Shown here: positions 53,067 through 62,431 of the stretch, piece by piece | How positions within the stretch are numbered: position 1 is the first letter of the stretch | Layout of the letters: every line of letters starts with the position of its first letter | Assembly (NCBI RefSeq): GCF_014075995.1 | Contig: NZ_CP055153.1 | Location: forward strand, 124,001 to 188,000 | DNA from: Adhaeribacter radiodurans | GTDB lineage: Bacteria > Bacteroidota > Bacteroidia > Cytophagales > Hymenobacteraceae | Reading direction: 5' to 3' | DNA: 64,000 bases | Notes under the pieces: model-generated | What the model saw: only the letters and a program-made list of their open reading frames with translations | Database searches by the model: none | What the model was told of the DNA's origin: nothing | Program-made: the position numbers and the translations under genes

Positions 53067-55658
53067 ATGTTTTTATTGATAAACCAGCGGATAAAATTTT
53101 TGTTAGTTGTGCTGGCGGCTATACTTAGTGTTTCTGTAACTGCCTGGAGCCAGGCGCCGGCTTTTGATGCCAAAAAACTTTTGGTTAGCTGGGAAGTAAA
53201 CGAAAATAACTACCAAAATAAAGCTCAGTTTTTATCCACGATAATTTTAAACAACGGGGCACCGCAAGCATTACCAACAAGCGGCTGGAAAATTTACTTT
53301 AATTATAACCGCTCTATTATTTCAGGATCGGTGCGGGGAGCCGTTACGCTGCAGCACCTAAACGGCGATTTATTTCAAATAACACCAAAGGCAGATTTTA
53401 AAAGAATGTCTTCGGGTGCAATTGCCCGTATTTCTTTCGTTACAACCGGTGCCGCCCTAAACATTACGGATGCGCCCTCGGGATTTTACCTGGTCTGGGA
53501 TAAAAGCCCTAACCAAGGTTTAGCGTTAAGCCCCGTCAAGGTAAAAGTACCTACTGCTACTAAACCCAGCACTGTGCCGGGTAGCCCGGCTATTACTTTA
53601 ATTAATCCCGAAGCATTATATCAGCAAAATAAACCTACCCCCGATATTGCCGCCGAAAAATTACCAAAAATATTTCCTACGCCCGCTAATTACCGGGAAA
53701 CGGAAGCGTCTTTTGCCTTAACTGCCGATATTCCGATTATAACTGCCACCGATTATTATCCGGAGGCAGAAATGTTGGCGGAAGACCTGGCCGCTATTTT
53801 CGGAAAGAAAACAGAATTTAAGAACACTGGTTCCGGCAAAGCAATCCGGTTGGTGAAGAAAGAAGATCTGGCTCCCGAAGCGTATGATCTGCGGGTTACT
53901 TCACAGGAAATTGTAATAAACGCGTCTACTCCAGCGGGTATGTTTTACGGCATGCAATCTTTAAAAACCTTGCTGCCGGCTAATGCCTGGGAATTAAGAC
54001 CAAAGAGCGTAACTATTCCCGGCGTAGAAGTATCGGATTACCCGCGCTTCGACCACCGGGCGGTAATGTTGGACGTTGCCCGAAATTTTCAGTCGAAAAA
54101 ACAGGTGCTTAAGTTGCTCGATTTAATGGCTTTGTATAAACTAAACGTGCTGCATTTCCATTTTAACGACGATGAAGGCTGGCGCGTGGAAATTGTACCT
54201 TTACCTGAATTAACCGAAATTGGCGGAAAGCGGGCGCATACTTTAGATAGCCGCAATAACCTGCCGCCTTCGTATGGGTCCGGACCAATAGCGAATAATC
54301 TTCCTGGTTCGGGATATTACACCCGTTCCGATTTTATTCAAATTTTAAAGTATGCCCGCGACCGTAACATAAAAGTAATTCCGGAAATTGAAACGCCTGG
54401 TCATGCCCGGGCCGCAATTAAAGCCATGGATATTCGATATTCCCGGTTAATGGCCGCAGGCAAGAAAGAAGATGCCGAAAGATACCTGTTGCGCGACTTA
54501 AATGATAAATCAGAATACCAGTCGGTGCAAAACTGGAACGACAACGTGATAAATGTGGCCTTGCCTTCAGTCTATAACTTCTTGGAAAAAGTAGTAGATG
54601 AGGTGCGGGATATGTACCAGGAAGCAGGCGCTCCGCTGCAAACCATTCATTTTGGGGGCGACGAAGTTCCGACCGGCGTTTGGGTGAAATCGCCGGTAGT
54701 ACAAAAGCTGTTGCAGGAAGATGAACGCTTTACCTCGGTAGATGATATGTGGTATTATTATTTCCGGAAAGTAAACGAAATACTAAAAATCCGCAATTTG
54801 TACTTATCGGGTTGGGAAGAAGTAGCCATGCGTAAAACTGAAATCGAAGGGCAAAAACATTATATTCCTAATCCTGATTTTGTAAACGAAAACATTCACG
54901 TAGATGTCTGGAATAATACTCTGGGAGGAGGCTCGGAAGATTTAGCTTATCGGTTGGCCAATGCCGGTTATAAAGTTATCTTATCTAACGTGACGAATCA
55001 GTACTTTGATATGGCTTATAATAGCACGTTTGAAGAACCAGGTTTTTACTGGGGCAGCTTCGTAGACGTAGACAAGCCTTTTTACTTTATTCCGTACAAT
55101 TATTATAAAAATACTAAAAAAGATAAGTTCGGAAATCCTTTGCCTAAATCGGTTTTTGCAGGGAAAGAACGACTCACGGATTTTGGTAAAAATAATATTG
55201 TAGGCATTCAGGGTTTGCTTTGGGCCGAAACCATTATTACTCCGGAACGAATGGAATACATGATTCTGCCCAAACTATTAGGTTTGGCAGAACGTGCCTG
55301 GTCACCCGATCCGGATTGGGCAGTAGAAAAAGACACGGTAAAAAGTGAGGCTTTGTATCAGCAGGCCTGGGCGCGGTTTGCTAATATTTTGGGTAAACGT
55401 GAGCTTCCCCGCTTGGATTATTACAGTGGTGGGTACCAATACCGCCTACCTCCGGTAGGGGCAGTGGTACAAAACGGTCAGGTAAGTGCCAATATACAAC
55501 TTCCGGGCTTAACCATTCGGTACACTACCGATGGTACCGATCCTACCTTCCGAAGCCGGATTTACCGGGAACCTATCACCGAAACCGGAACTGTAAAACT
55601 GCGTGCTGTTAGCCGCACCGGCCGGGGAGGGAAAGTAGTAACCTTGGAAAATAAATAA
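53067..55658 (+). CDS. GH20 beta-hexosaminidase with N- and C-terminal CHB_HEX-type domains
   Basis: The 863-residue product has a signal peptide ending near VTAWSQ. Domains in order are CHB_HEX (about 33-170, KLLVSWEVNENNYQNKAQFL), GH20b (about 210-330), the GH20 barrel (about 335-780) and CHB_HEX_C (about 795-860, TIRYTTDGTDPTFRS). Catalytic landmarks are HFHFNDDEGWRVEI near 358 and HFGGDEVPTGVW near 527, where the Asp-Glu pair supports substrate-assisted cleavage. It releases N-acetylglucosamine from chitin oligomers, glycans or peptidoglycan fragments, in the periplasm or outside. It is transcribed alone, with a promoter-like site directly before it and a terminator after it. Confidence 0.93.
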   Translation: MFLLINQRIKFLLVVLAAILSVSVTAWSQAPAFDAKKLLVSWEVNENNYQNKAQFLSTIILNNGAPQALPTSGWKIYFNYNRSIISGSVRGAVTLQHLNGDLFQITPKADFKRMSSGAIARISFVTTGAALNITDAPSGFYLVWDKSPNQGLALSPVKVKVPTATKPSTVPGSPAITLINPEALYQQNKPTPDIAAEKLPKIFPTPANYRETEASFALTADIPIITATDYYPEAEMLAEDLAAIFGKKTEFKNTGSGKAIRLVKKEDLAPEAYDLRVTSQEIVINASTPAGMFYGMQSLKTLLPANAWELRPKSVTIPGVEVSDYPRFDHRAVMLDVARNFQSKKQVLKLLDLMALYKLNVLHFHFNDDEGWRVEIVPLPELTEIGGKRAHTLDSRNNLPPSYGSGPIANNLPGSGYYTRSDFIQILKYARDRNIKVIPEIETPGHARAAIKAMDIRYSRLMAAGKKEDAERYLLRDLNDKSEYQSVQNWNDNVINVALPSVYNFLEKVVDEVRDMYQEAGAPLQTIHFGGDEVPTGVWVKSPVVQKLLQEDERFTSVDDMWYYYFRKVNEILKIRNLYLSGWEEVAMRKTEIEGQKHYIPNPDFVNENIHVDVWNNTLGGGSEDLAYRLANAGYKVILSNVTNQYFDMAYNSTFEEPGFYWGSFVDVDKPFYFIPYNYYKNTKKDKFGNPLPKSVFAGKERLTDFGKNNIVGIQGLLWAETIITPERMEYMILPKLLGLAERAWSPDPDWAVEKDTVKSEALYQQAWARFANILGKRELPRLDYYSGGYQYRLPPVGAVVQNGQVSANIQLPGLTIRYTTDGTDPTFRSRIYREPITETGTVKLRAVSRTGRGGKVVTLENK

Positions 55659-55720
55659 AATATTAGTAAACGACCCTTACGTATTTCCCTGCTCTCTGTA
55701 TTAGCGAAATGCGAATGAAT

Positions 55721-55752
55721 AATAAAAAACCGGGTACTCCCGGTTTTTTATT
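55721..55752 (+). terminator. Terminator after the GH20 gene
   Basis: A perfect 14-bp stem (AATAAAAAACCGGG and its complement) closes a TACT loop and leads into a T run; the flanks are symmetrical enough to serve the convergent SDR-DUF2867 gene too. Confidence 0.88.
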
Positions 55753-55812
55753 TAAAAAGACTTGATTATATAAATTCCCCTGTAAAATCCTCACAATGGC
55801 GCCTCCCTATGG

Positions 55813-55831
55813 CGCGGAAGTTACTTCCGCG
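55813..55831. repeat. Short GC-rich palindrome, candidate interspersed repeat
   Basis: CGCGGAAGTTACTTCCGCG is a 9-bp perfect inverted repeat around one base, next to a GGCGCC site and a copy of ATGGCGC (55797-55815). It is much richer in GC than the surrounding intergenic DNA. It lies between convergent genes and could be part of a dispersed repeat family. Confidence 0.45.
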
Positions 55832-55885
55832 TCAAAAGGGTTATATAATCAGATACGGCTTTTTTACTTCCAGCCAAATTTTAAA

Positions 55886-57328
55886 TTATTCGCCGTAATG
55901 AATAATGTTGCGAGCCATACCGTTAAAAATAAAGTAATGAAAGGGCAACACGGAGTACCAGTATAATCGACCCAAGATACCTTTTGGCCGGAAAGTGGCC
56001 GTTTGAATTAAATGGTTCTGCTGATTCTGGTTTTCGATTTTAAATTCGAGCCAGGCTTCGCCGGGTAATTTCATTTCGGCGTACAAAAGCAAACGTTTTT
56101 CAACTTTATCGACGTGCAGTACCCGCCAAAAGTCTAAGGCATCACCTGGATTTATGGTAGCCAGATTGGTGCGGCCCCGCCGTAAACCTACTCCACCAAA
56201 TAACTTATCGATAAAGCCGCGTAGCCGCCATAAGCTATTTAAGTAATACCAGCCCCGTAAACCACCTATCCGGAAAATATTATTTAAAACTGCCTCGGGC
56301 GAGCGGCTAAATACAAAGTCACGTTTATCTTTAAAACAACCTTCTTCGGGTACCTGGATAAAATCCGTTACTTTTATTGGGCTTTCACTATTCGAAAAAG
56401 AATCTTTCCAACTCGAGGCTACTTCGTTTTGATCAATACGGGCAAAAGCTAATTCTACCGATTCTTTGTAGGTCATTAATCGCAATGGTACTATTTCGGT
56501 GATTCCTAAATTCTGGCAGATAACTTCATTTTTCATAGAATCTACTAAACTGCGGGCCAAAGCAAAAGAAGTAGAAGTAACAAAATAAAGCCAATACGAC
56601 GACAGCCTGGGCGAAAGTACCGGTACCGAAATAATCCAGCGCTTGAGGCCGCGTACCTGAGCAAAAATGGCTAACATTTGCTTATAGGTTAATATTTCGG
56701 AACTTCCAATATCAAATACTTTATTATGCGTTTCCGGATTTCCCATTACGCCGGTCAGGTATTCTATTACGTTCCGGATACCAATAGGCTGACACCTGGA
56801 TTTTAGCCATTTCGGCGCAATCATTACCGGTAACTTCTCTACCAAATCCCGAATAATTTCGAAAGAAGCGCTACCTGAACCAATTATGATGGCAGCCCGC
56901 AGTACCGTAACCGGAACTCCAGCCGTAGCCAGAATTTCTTCTACGTGTCGGCGGGAGTTTAAATGCCGCGATAACTCTGCATCGTTGGCAATACCGCCCA
57001 GATAAATAATTTGCTTACAGGTTGTGGTGGCAATGTAATTAGTAAAGTTGAGGGCTGTTTTCTCTTCCAGGTCGTTAAAATGCTGGTAAGAAGCACTCAT
57101 GGAATGAATCAAATAAAAGGCAACATCTATATCGATGGGTAAATTAATTAAGCTGGTGGTATCCAGAAAGTCAGCTTCTTGAATCTGAACGTGGCGCCGA
57201 ATGCTTTCGGGCATAGGAAAACGATTACGGTCGCGCACCGACGCGTATACTTCATGTCCCTGGCTTACCAGATAATAAACCAAGCGTTTGCCAATGTAGC
57301 CTGTTGCTCCAGTTACTAAAACTTTCAT
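55886..57328 (-). CDS. Atypical SDR / NAD(P)-binding protein with C-terminal DUF2867
   Basis: The 480-residue protein begins MKVLVTGATGYIGKRLVYYL, the Rossmann motif GxxGxxG of extended or atypical SDRs. Residues about 1-300 form the dinucleotide-binding domain, and about 320-475 match DUF2867, a START-like fold (GDALDFWRVLHVD, MKLPGEAWLEFKI, ARNIIHYGE). The family is widespread and often annotated as NAD-dependent epimerase or complex-I-assembly-like, but no reaction is established. The C-terminal domain may bind a lipid or other hydrophobic ligand (inference). It is transcribed alone and converges on the GH20 gene. Confidence 0.85.
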   Translation of the reverse strand: MKVLVTGATGYIGKRLVYYLVSQGHEVYASVRDRNRFPMPESIRRHVQIQEADFLDTTSLINLPIDIDVAFYLIHSMSASYQHFNDLEEKTALNFTNYIATTTCKQIIYLGGIANDAELSRHLNSRRHVEEILATAGVPVTVLRAAIIIGSGSASFEIIRDLVEKLPVMIAPKWLKSRCQPIGIRNVIEYLTGVMGNPETHNKVFDIGSSEILTYKQMLAIFAQVRGLKRWIISVPVLSPRLSSYWLYFVTSTSFALARSLVDSMKNEVICQNLGITEIVPLRLMTYKESVELAFARIDQNEVASSWKDSFSNSESPIKVTDFIQVPEEGCFKDKRDFVFSRSPEAVLNNIFRIGGLRGWYYLNSLWRLRGFIDKLFGGVGLRRGRTNLATINPGDALDFWRVLHVDKVEKRLLLYAEMKLPGEAWLEFKIENQNQQNHLIQTATFRPKGILGRLYWYSVLPFHYFIFNGMARNIIHYGE

Positions 57329-57589
57329 GGTAAAATAACCCTAAATACAAGAAATAGTTTTAATACTTTCCGGCCTTAACAATCAGCCTAAATTATTAGG
57401 TGCTATCAATGGTTGGTTATGAGATTGTATTGGCTAGTACCGGAAATTACAGTATACCTGCAAAAAATAGGGATGGAGGGTTTCGGGAGTATATATCCGA
57501 AAATAATTACTGAAAGGGATTTTGGTATAGTATTTATTATGTGAATAATATATTATAAAAAGTAAATATTAAACAACTAAAACAACTTC

Positions 57590-58522
57590 ATGAAACACTT
57601 TTTACTCCGTAAAGCCTGGTTATGGCTATTAGTACTTTTACCCACTAAAATCTGGGCGCAGGCTGTAGACTCGGCCGGCATCCAACGCGAACAACTCGAA
57701 AAATCCTTTACTTACGAAACTGGAACTATTACGCTGGGCGATAATCTGGCTAAGTTGCAAGTGCCTAAGGGTTACAAATTTTTAAGTGCCAAACAAAGCC
57801 AGTATGTGCTTAACCAGTTATGGGGGAATCCGCCGGATAGTTCTACCCTGGGAATGCTTTTTCCGGAACACGATTCACCATTAACCGAAAACACGTATGC
57901 GGTTGAAATTAGTTATTCGGAAGAAGGATATATTAAAGACAACGATGCCCAAGATTTAAATTACACCGATTTATTAAAAGAAATGCAGCAAGATGTTCGG
58001 GATGCCAACCCGGAGCGGGTACAAGCGGGTTACCCATCCGTGGAATTAGTACGCTGGGCAAGTGTACCGTTTTACGATGCGCAAAATCATAAACTGCATT
58101 GGGCAAAAGAAGTAAAGTTTGGCGAAGATGAAGCCAATACCTTAAATTACAACGTTCGGGTATTAGGCCGCAAAGGCTATTTATTACTAAATGTAATTGC
58201 TCCTATGTCGGTTTTACCTACCGTAAAGAAAAATATTCCGGATATGTTGGCGGCTGTAAATTTTACTTCTGGTAATCAATACGGCGATTTTAATCCGGAC
58301 ATAGATGAGGTAGCCCAGTACGGGATTGGTGGTTTAATTGCCGGTAAAGTATTGGTAAAAGTTGGTTTCTTTGCATTGATTTTAAAGTTTTGGAAAGTAC
58401 TGGTAGCTGCTGCTTCGGGTATTTACTATTACTTGAAAAAGAGATTAAACGGTAAAAAAGAACTTCCAGAACCAGTTTTAGCAACGGAGCCAGAAGTGGA
58501 ACCGGCTTACCCGGTTATATAA
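57590..58522 (+). CDS. DUF2167 membrane protein
   Basis: The 310-residue product has a signal sequence (LWLLVLLPTKIWAQAVDS), then the DUF2167 domain (about 40-230; GTITLGDNLAKLQVPKGYKF, LNYTDLLKEMQQDVRDAN, ELVRWASVPFYDAQNHKLHW), then a C-terminal membrane helix (about 250-285) and a basic cytoplasmic tail. The domain is thus in the periplasm with an anchor at its C-terminus. The family has no established function. It is a single gene, divergent from the SDR-DUF2867 gene, with a terminator after it. Confidence 0.88.
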   Translation: MKHFLLRKAWLWLLVLLPTKIWAQAVDSAGIQREQLEKSFTYETGTITLGDNLAKLQVPKGYKFLSAKQSQYVLNQLWGNPPDSSTLGMLFPEHDSPLTENTYAVEISYSEEGYIKDNDAQDLNYTDLLKEMQQDVRDANPERVQAGYPSVELVRWASVPFYDAQNHKLHWAKEVKFGEDEANTLNYNVRVLGRKGYLLLNVIAPMSVLPTVKKNIPDMLAAVNFTSGNQYGDFNPDIDEVAQYGIGGLIAGKVLVKVGFFALILKFWKVLVAAASGIYYYLKKRLNGKKELPEPVLATEPEVEPAYPVI

Positions 58523-58543
58523 ATCTAATAGAAATTAGTTGTG

Positions 58544-58578
58544 ATAACCCGCATGTGAAACGTGCGGGTTATTTTTTG
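58544..58578 (+). terminator. Terminator after the DUF2167 gene
   Basis: A perfect 10-bp stem (ATAACCCGCA / TGCGGGTTAT) with a 9-base loop is followed by T6, about 21 bases after the stop codon. Confidence 0.85.
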
Positions 58579-59079
58579 CTCAAAAATTTATAATACTTTC
58601 TTTATTACTATACGCAGCGATAAATAGCCAATTGTTCTTGCCATTGCCCAACTGAAGATTCATAAAAAGCTTACTTGCTCTGATTAAGTATAAATGAGTT
58701 TGCCTGGCAAGAGGTTAGATAAATATTAAGCACCAAGCCAGGGCATCGCGCCAGTTAACCCATTCAGAAAACTTACCAGCCCCTTCTAATGAGGGGCTTT
58801 TCTATTATTAAATCTATCCCTTCCTGATTCTTTAGCAAACCTTGATTGGTTACCGGTTTACCACCCATAAAAAGGGTGCATGTTACCTCCGTGTTAGTAA
58901 ATGTTACCAATAAAAAAGTGCCTTAAAACACTGTAAACGGCCTTTTTCTCATATGTTACTTACCTGTTATAAGTTGTAACAAGCGTGTTAGACAAGGCCA
59001 CTCCGGCGATTATACATTTGCCTTATCAGGTTTAGAAATCAAAAGCTAATACCTCTACTTAAACAAATTTATAAAGGCC
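58579..59079. other. Intergenic region with a second terminator-like hairpin and a possible promoter
   Basis: This 500-base stretch has no convincing gene. It holds a hairpin at 58778-58803 (AGCCCCTTC ... GAGGGGCT followed by T4) not attached to any gene I can see, and a full match to the Bacteroidota -7 element, TACATTTG at 59013-59020, 59 bases before the next start codon. No good -33 element pairs with it. Confidence 0.5.
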
Positions 59080-59349
59080 ATGAAAAGAGTTTTATTCGGT
59101 TTTACTCTAGCTTCTACTCTTACAATTATTAGTATTGTATCCTTTGTTAATATCCAAGATTCAATCATTCTCTATATAAGAGGACAAAACGAAAAACTTG
59201 TTTCAAACAGCTTTTTAACTGACCTAAACAGTAGCCAATTCCTGCCATTTTTTAAAAGGGGTCAAAAAGTCGAAGTTTTGAATACCTCTGATAATAAAGC
59301 CGATGATCCCTTACACAAAATATTGCGGAAAATAGCTCTATGCCGCTAA
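59080..59349 (+). CDS. Small exported protein, possibly frameshifted at its C-terminus
   Basis: The 89-residue product opens MKRVLFGFTLASTLTIISIVS, a signal peptide or membrane anchor, followed by a hydrophilic stretch (LVSNSFLTDLNSSQFLPFF). I do not recognise the family. Near the stop, another frame continues as YAAKGNNEKADKPICSPSDI from 59339 to a stop at 59402, with natural composition, so the original protein may have been about 20 residues longer and lost its end to a frameshift. It precedes the membrane protein at 59447 by 97 bases. Confidence 0.5.
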   Translation: MKRVLFGFTLASTLTIISIVSFVNIQDSIILYIRGQNEKLVSNSFLTDLNSSQFLPFFKRGQKVEVLNTSDNKADDPLHKILRKIALCR

Positions 59350-59446
59350 AGGCAATAATGAAAAAGCTGATAAACCAATTTGCTCTCCAAGTGATATCCA
59401 ATGAACCATTAAATTAAATCATCCTAACTAATTAAATTATAAGTAT

Positions 59447-60172
59447 ATGTCAACAGTAATTACTGCTTCCGAAACCATTTCCCGGCCACAACCGACTGTT
59501 ATCCATGCCAAACCAACAACGCTTTTAGACCGGATAGGCATGGCAAGTGGCTTAGCCTTTGTTGCCCTTTTTATGTACGTTGGTTTTCTTACTCCGGGGC
59601 CTCCCGCGGACTTTACAAATGAAACCTTAGCCGCTTTTTATAAACAAAACGTAGCCAATCATTTAGTAGGAACACACTTGGCCTCTGTAGCATTTTTATT
59701 GTTCTTTATTTTTTCAACCACTTTGCATAACCTGGTACGGCAACAAGTAAAAAGTAATAATTGGTTACCAGGTGTACTATTAGGTTCCGCATTAATGACC
59801 ACCGTTATTTTTATAATGGGCCAAGCCAGCCTGGCTGCCACCTCTTTAATGGCAAGCCGCGATGTTAATGCGGATCTGGTCCGGGGGTTAGATGAAATAT
59901 CCCATATAACTACTCACTTCTTTACGGCGCCCTTAAGTCTTTTTTTGATTACTACTGGCGTCTGCATTTGGCTATACCGAATAATGCCCCGATGGATAGC
60001 TGTGCTCAACTTAATTGCCGGACTAACCCTTGTAGTAACTACCGGCACTTTTGATCACAGAGAATTATTGCACAAAATTGGAGTACTAGCTTTATTGGTT
60101 TTCTTACTCTCCACCTTAATTATGAGCATTGCACTGCTTTGGAAATCCAGAAAGGCAAATAAAAGCTTGTAG
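59447..60172 (+). CDS. Uncharacterised multi-pass membrane protein
   Basis: The 241-residue protein has a hydrophilic N-terminus of about 25 residues, then roughly six hydrophobic helices (ASGLAFVALFMYVGFL, LASVAFLLFFIFSTTL, VLLGSALMTTVIFIMG, FTAPLSLFLITTGVCIWL, WIAVLNLIAGLTLVVT, IGVLALLVFLLSTLIM). There is no signal peptide and no family motif that I know; DUF4386-like or similar small membrane families are possible. It lies between the small exported protein and the SCO gene on the same strand. Confidence 0.7.
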   Translation: MSTVITASETISRPQPTVIHAKPTTLLDRIGMASGLAFVALFMYVGFLTPGPPADFTNETLAAFYKQNVANHLVGTHLASVAFLLFFIFSTTLHNLVRQQVKSNNWLPGVLLGSALMTTVIFIMGQASLAATSLMASRDVNADLVRGLDEISHITTHFFTAPLSLFLITTGVCIWLYRIMPRWIAVLNLIAGLTLVVTTGTFDHRELLHKIGVLALLVFLLSTLIMSIALLWKSRKANKSL

Positions 60173-60323
60173 AAATTGAATGTTTTGCCTTAGAAATTTA
60201 CCTGAAAAACATTCCAGATTCTAGTAATGGTGGTTCAGCCATAAATCCTAACACTTGAAAAAACTAAAATTTTCAAGCCACCTTTCTCCTCTTATTTTTA
60301 ATCTAAATACAGGTTTCATAAAT

Positions 60324-61013
60324 ATGAATGCACCCCAATTTTATAAGATAAATTCAATTCTTTCTGTTATACTTTTCCTGGCATTTGCCGGCCTGTTAGG
60401 GAGTTGTACTAATACTCAAAAGACCAAGAATAGTCTTCCGATATTTGGAGAGCGGATGGCAATAAAAAAGGTGCAGAATGGTAAAATAATAGTTGATACC
60501 ATTTTTCACCGAATACCTGATTTTGGTTTTATTAACCAGGATAGCCAGCAAGTTACCGAGCGAACTTTTGCTCGAAAGATCTATGTAAGCGATTTCTTTT
60601 TTACTTCCTGCCCAACTATTTGCCCTAAAATGAGAACCCAACTGCAGCGGGTATACCAGCAATTTAAAAATAACAATCAAGTCCTACTGCTTTCGCATAC
60701 CCTCGACCCGGAGCGTGATTCTGTAGCTGTACTTCGGGACTACGCCCAAAGCATGGGAGTATCCAGCAAGAAGTGGCATTTTGTGACGGATGCTAAAGAT
60801 AGTATTTACGCTATTGCTTCTAAATACATGGTTGCCGCCACCGAGAATAGTAAAAAAGGTGGTTTGATCCATAGCGGAGCCTTAGTATTAATAGATACCA
60901 ACCGCCATGTCCGGGGTATTTACGATGGTACTAAACCAGAGCAAGTAGACTATTTATTAGCAGATATTCAGACCTTATTAGCAGAGAAAAACCTGTCCCA
61001 TACTTTCAATTAA
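60324..61013 (+). CDS. SCO1/SenC/PrrC-family copper chaperone (lipoprotein)
   Basis: The start is taken as the ATG at 60324 (MNAPQFYKINSILSVI); the open frame extends to a TTG at 60255. The 229-residue product has a lipoprotein signal (LAFAGLLGSCTNTQ) and a thioredoxin-like SCO domain with the copper-binding FFTSCPTICPKM (CxxxC) and the distal His in LIHSGALVLID. SCO proteins deliver copper to the CuA site of cytochrome oxidase or act as thiol-disulfide reductases in the periplasm. No oxidase genes are visible nearby, so the partner is unknown. All three metal-binding residues are present. Confidence 0.9.
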   Translation: MNAPQFYKINSILSVILFLAFAGLLGSCTNTQKTKNSLPIFGERMAIKKVQNGKIIVDTIFHRIPDFGFINQDSQQVTERTFARKIYVSDFFFTSCPTICPKMRTQLQRVYQQFKNNNQVLLLSHTLDPERDSVAVLRDYAQSMGVSSKKWHFVTDAKDSIYAIASKYMVAATENSKKGGLIHSGALVLIDTNRHVRGIYDGTKPEQVDYLLADIQTLLAEKNLSHTFN

Positions 61014-61104
61014 AGTAATAGTTCTTAAAAATATAATCCTCGCCAAAATTCATTAAAACGGTTATTTCACTAAACTTTTCTAACTAAGCTATTAATATTT
61101 TATC

Positions 61105-61950
61105 ATGAAAACATCATTATCTAAACTTGTTATTTTTTATTTGGCTGCCCTGTTAGCCTTTACTTCTTGTACCGAAGATGACGAGCCTCAACCAGACAAT
61201 GGAGCAGGCGCTAATACTGTAAGCGGCCACGTGGTAGATGCTCAAGGAAAACCTTTGGCGGGAGTAAAAGTAAGAGCCGAGAATCCGTCCGGTTACAACA
61301 TTTTTGTGGAAGGAACTACCGGTACCGATGGAAAATACAATTTAACGTTAACCTCTATTGGCGGTTGGAAAATCTACGCCTGGAAAGAGGTGGAGTATAA
61401 AGGAAAAATTTACCATTTACGGTTAGGAATGCCCGATGATAAAGATTACGATGCTTTTACTCCCGGAGAGAAAGGAGCCGTTAAAAACTTTGTCTGGAAA
61501 CGGAGCGGCCGCATTCCAGATCGGGGCACCGATATTAAAAATGGTTTTGGTTTCTTTGGCGGGTCGCTCTTATTCGTAAACGTGAATAGTGTAGTTCCAG
61601 CTATGAATCCGGGGACAAAGGTAACTGTTACCTTAACGCCTACCAACAGCGCCAAATACCTCGATGGCACTCCTGCTGTAGCTACCGATAAAATTCAGAA
61701 AACCTTTACTATAATCAGTGGGCCAGATCAAAATTATTACATGGGCGATATTCCAGTAACAGAATACCATGTATCCATTGAAAGTGAGCAGAATGGTACG
61801 AGAAAACAAGTATTTGTAGGTACAAATACAGCGGAACTATACGAATGGATTGAGTTTGATTTCGATCCGGCCTCTTTATCTTCCGGTTCCTACGAAAGTG
61901 GGATTCAAACACCCAACAATACGCCTTTTTATTTAGGACAGAAAAATTAA
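61105..61950 (+). CDS. Lipoprotein with carboxypeptidase-regulatory-like domain
   Basis: The 281-residue product has a lipoprotein signal (LAALLAFTSCTEDDEPQP). Residues about 38-105 form a CarboxypepD_reg-like beta sandwich (TVSGHVVDAQGKPLAGVKV, TGTDGKYNLTL). The rest (about 110-281) is beta-rich with no family I recognise; it ends TPFYLGQKN. It should be anchored on the periplasmic or outer face of the outer membrane. It follows the SCO gene on the same strand after 91 bases and may share its transcript. The function is unknown; adhesion or ligand binding are possible for this fold. Confidence 0.7.
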   Translation: MKTSLSKLVIFYLAALLAFTSCTEDDEPQPDNGAGANTVSGHVVDAQGKPLAGVKVRAENPSGYNIFVEGTTGTDGKYNLTLTSIGGWKIYAWKEVEYKGKIYHLRLGMPDDKDYDAFTPGEKGAVKNFVWKRSGRIPDRGTDIKNGFGFFGGSLLFVNVNSVVPAMNPGTKVTVTLTPTNSAKYLDGTPAVATDKIQKTFTIISGPDQNYYMGDIPVTEYHVSIESEQNGTRKQVFVGTNTAELYEWIEFDFDPASLSSGSYESGIQTPNNTPFYLGQKN

Positions 61951-62431
61951 ATAGGACTCTTATTAAATTTTGTCTTCGTTTGATAGGCTTAAGCGAAGGA
62001 ACCTCTTAACAGCAATTAATCAATATTCCCAAATCTAGAAAGGGCACCCCTAAGGTGTCCTTTTGCTTTGAACTGTTTGCTAGCCGATTACCTTGGCATC
62101 GGGTTTAAACTAAAAGAGAATTCCATTTTAAATTCTTATGTCGGTTGAATACAAAATATTCAATAAACTGGCTATCCAATAATCTTTTCTTAATGCAATT
62201 TGTCTTTCTTATTTTTAAAAAGGTTGATAACCTGATCATACATTAGCCAATCCGGAGGCATAATGCTTAAGCTCCTTCAAAATTATTTTCCCATCTGTTT
62301 CCAAGCTTCCAGCTTCTACTCCAAAATATTTTCATCAATTTTCATTTACATTATGCTTTTCAAATATTTTTATTCATTTTTCTGAAATAAATTCCAACAA
62401 CTGTTTATTCAATTTGCTCAGTCTTATTCTT
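61951..62431. other. Intergenic region upstream of the Kelch-repeat gene
   Basis: Apart from the terminator at 62039, this 481-base gap shows no gene, RNA or repeat. The stretch just before the next gene is AT-rich. Confidence 0.5.
62039..62064 (+). terminator. Terminator after the lipoprotein gene
   Basis: A 10-bp stem with one mismatch (AAAGGGCACC / GGTGTCCTTT) has a 5-base loop and a short T tail, 89 bases past the stop codon. Confidence 0.65.
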
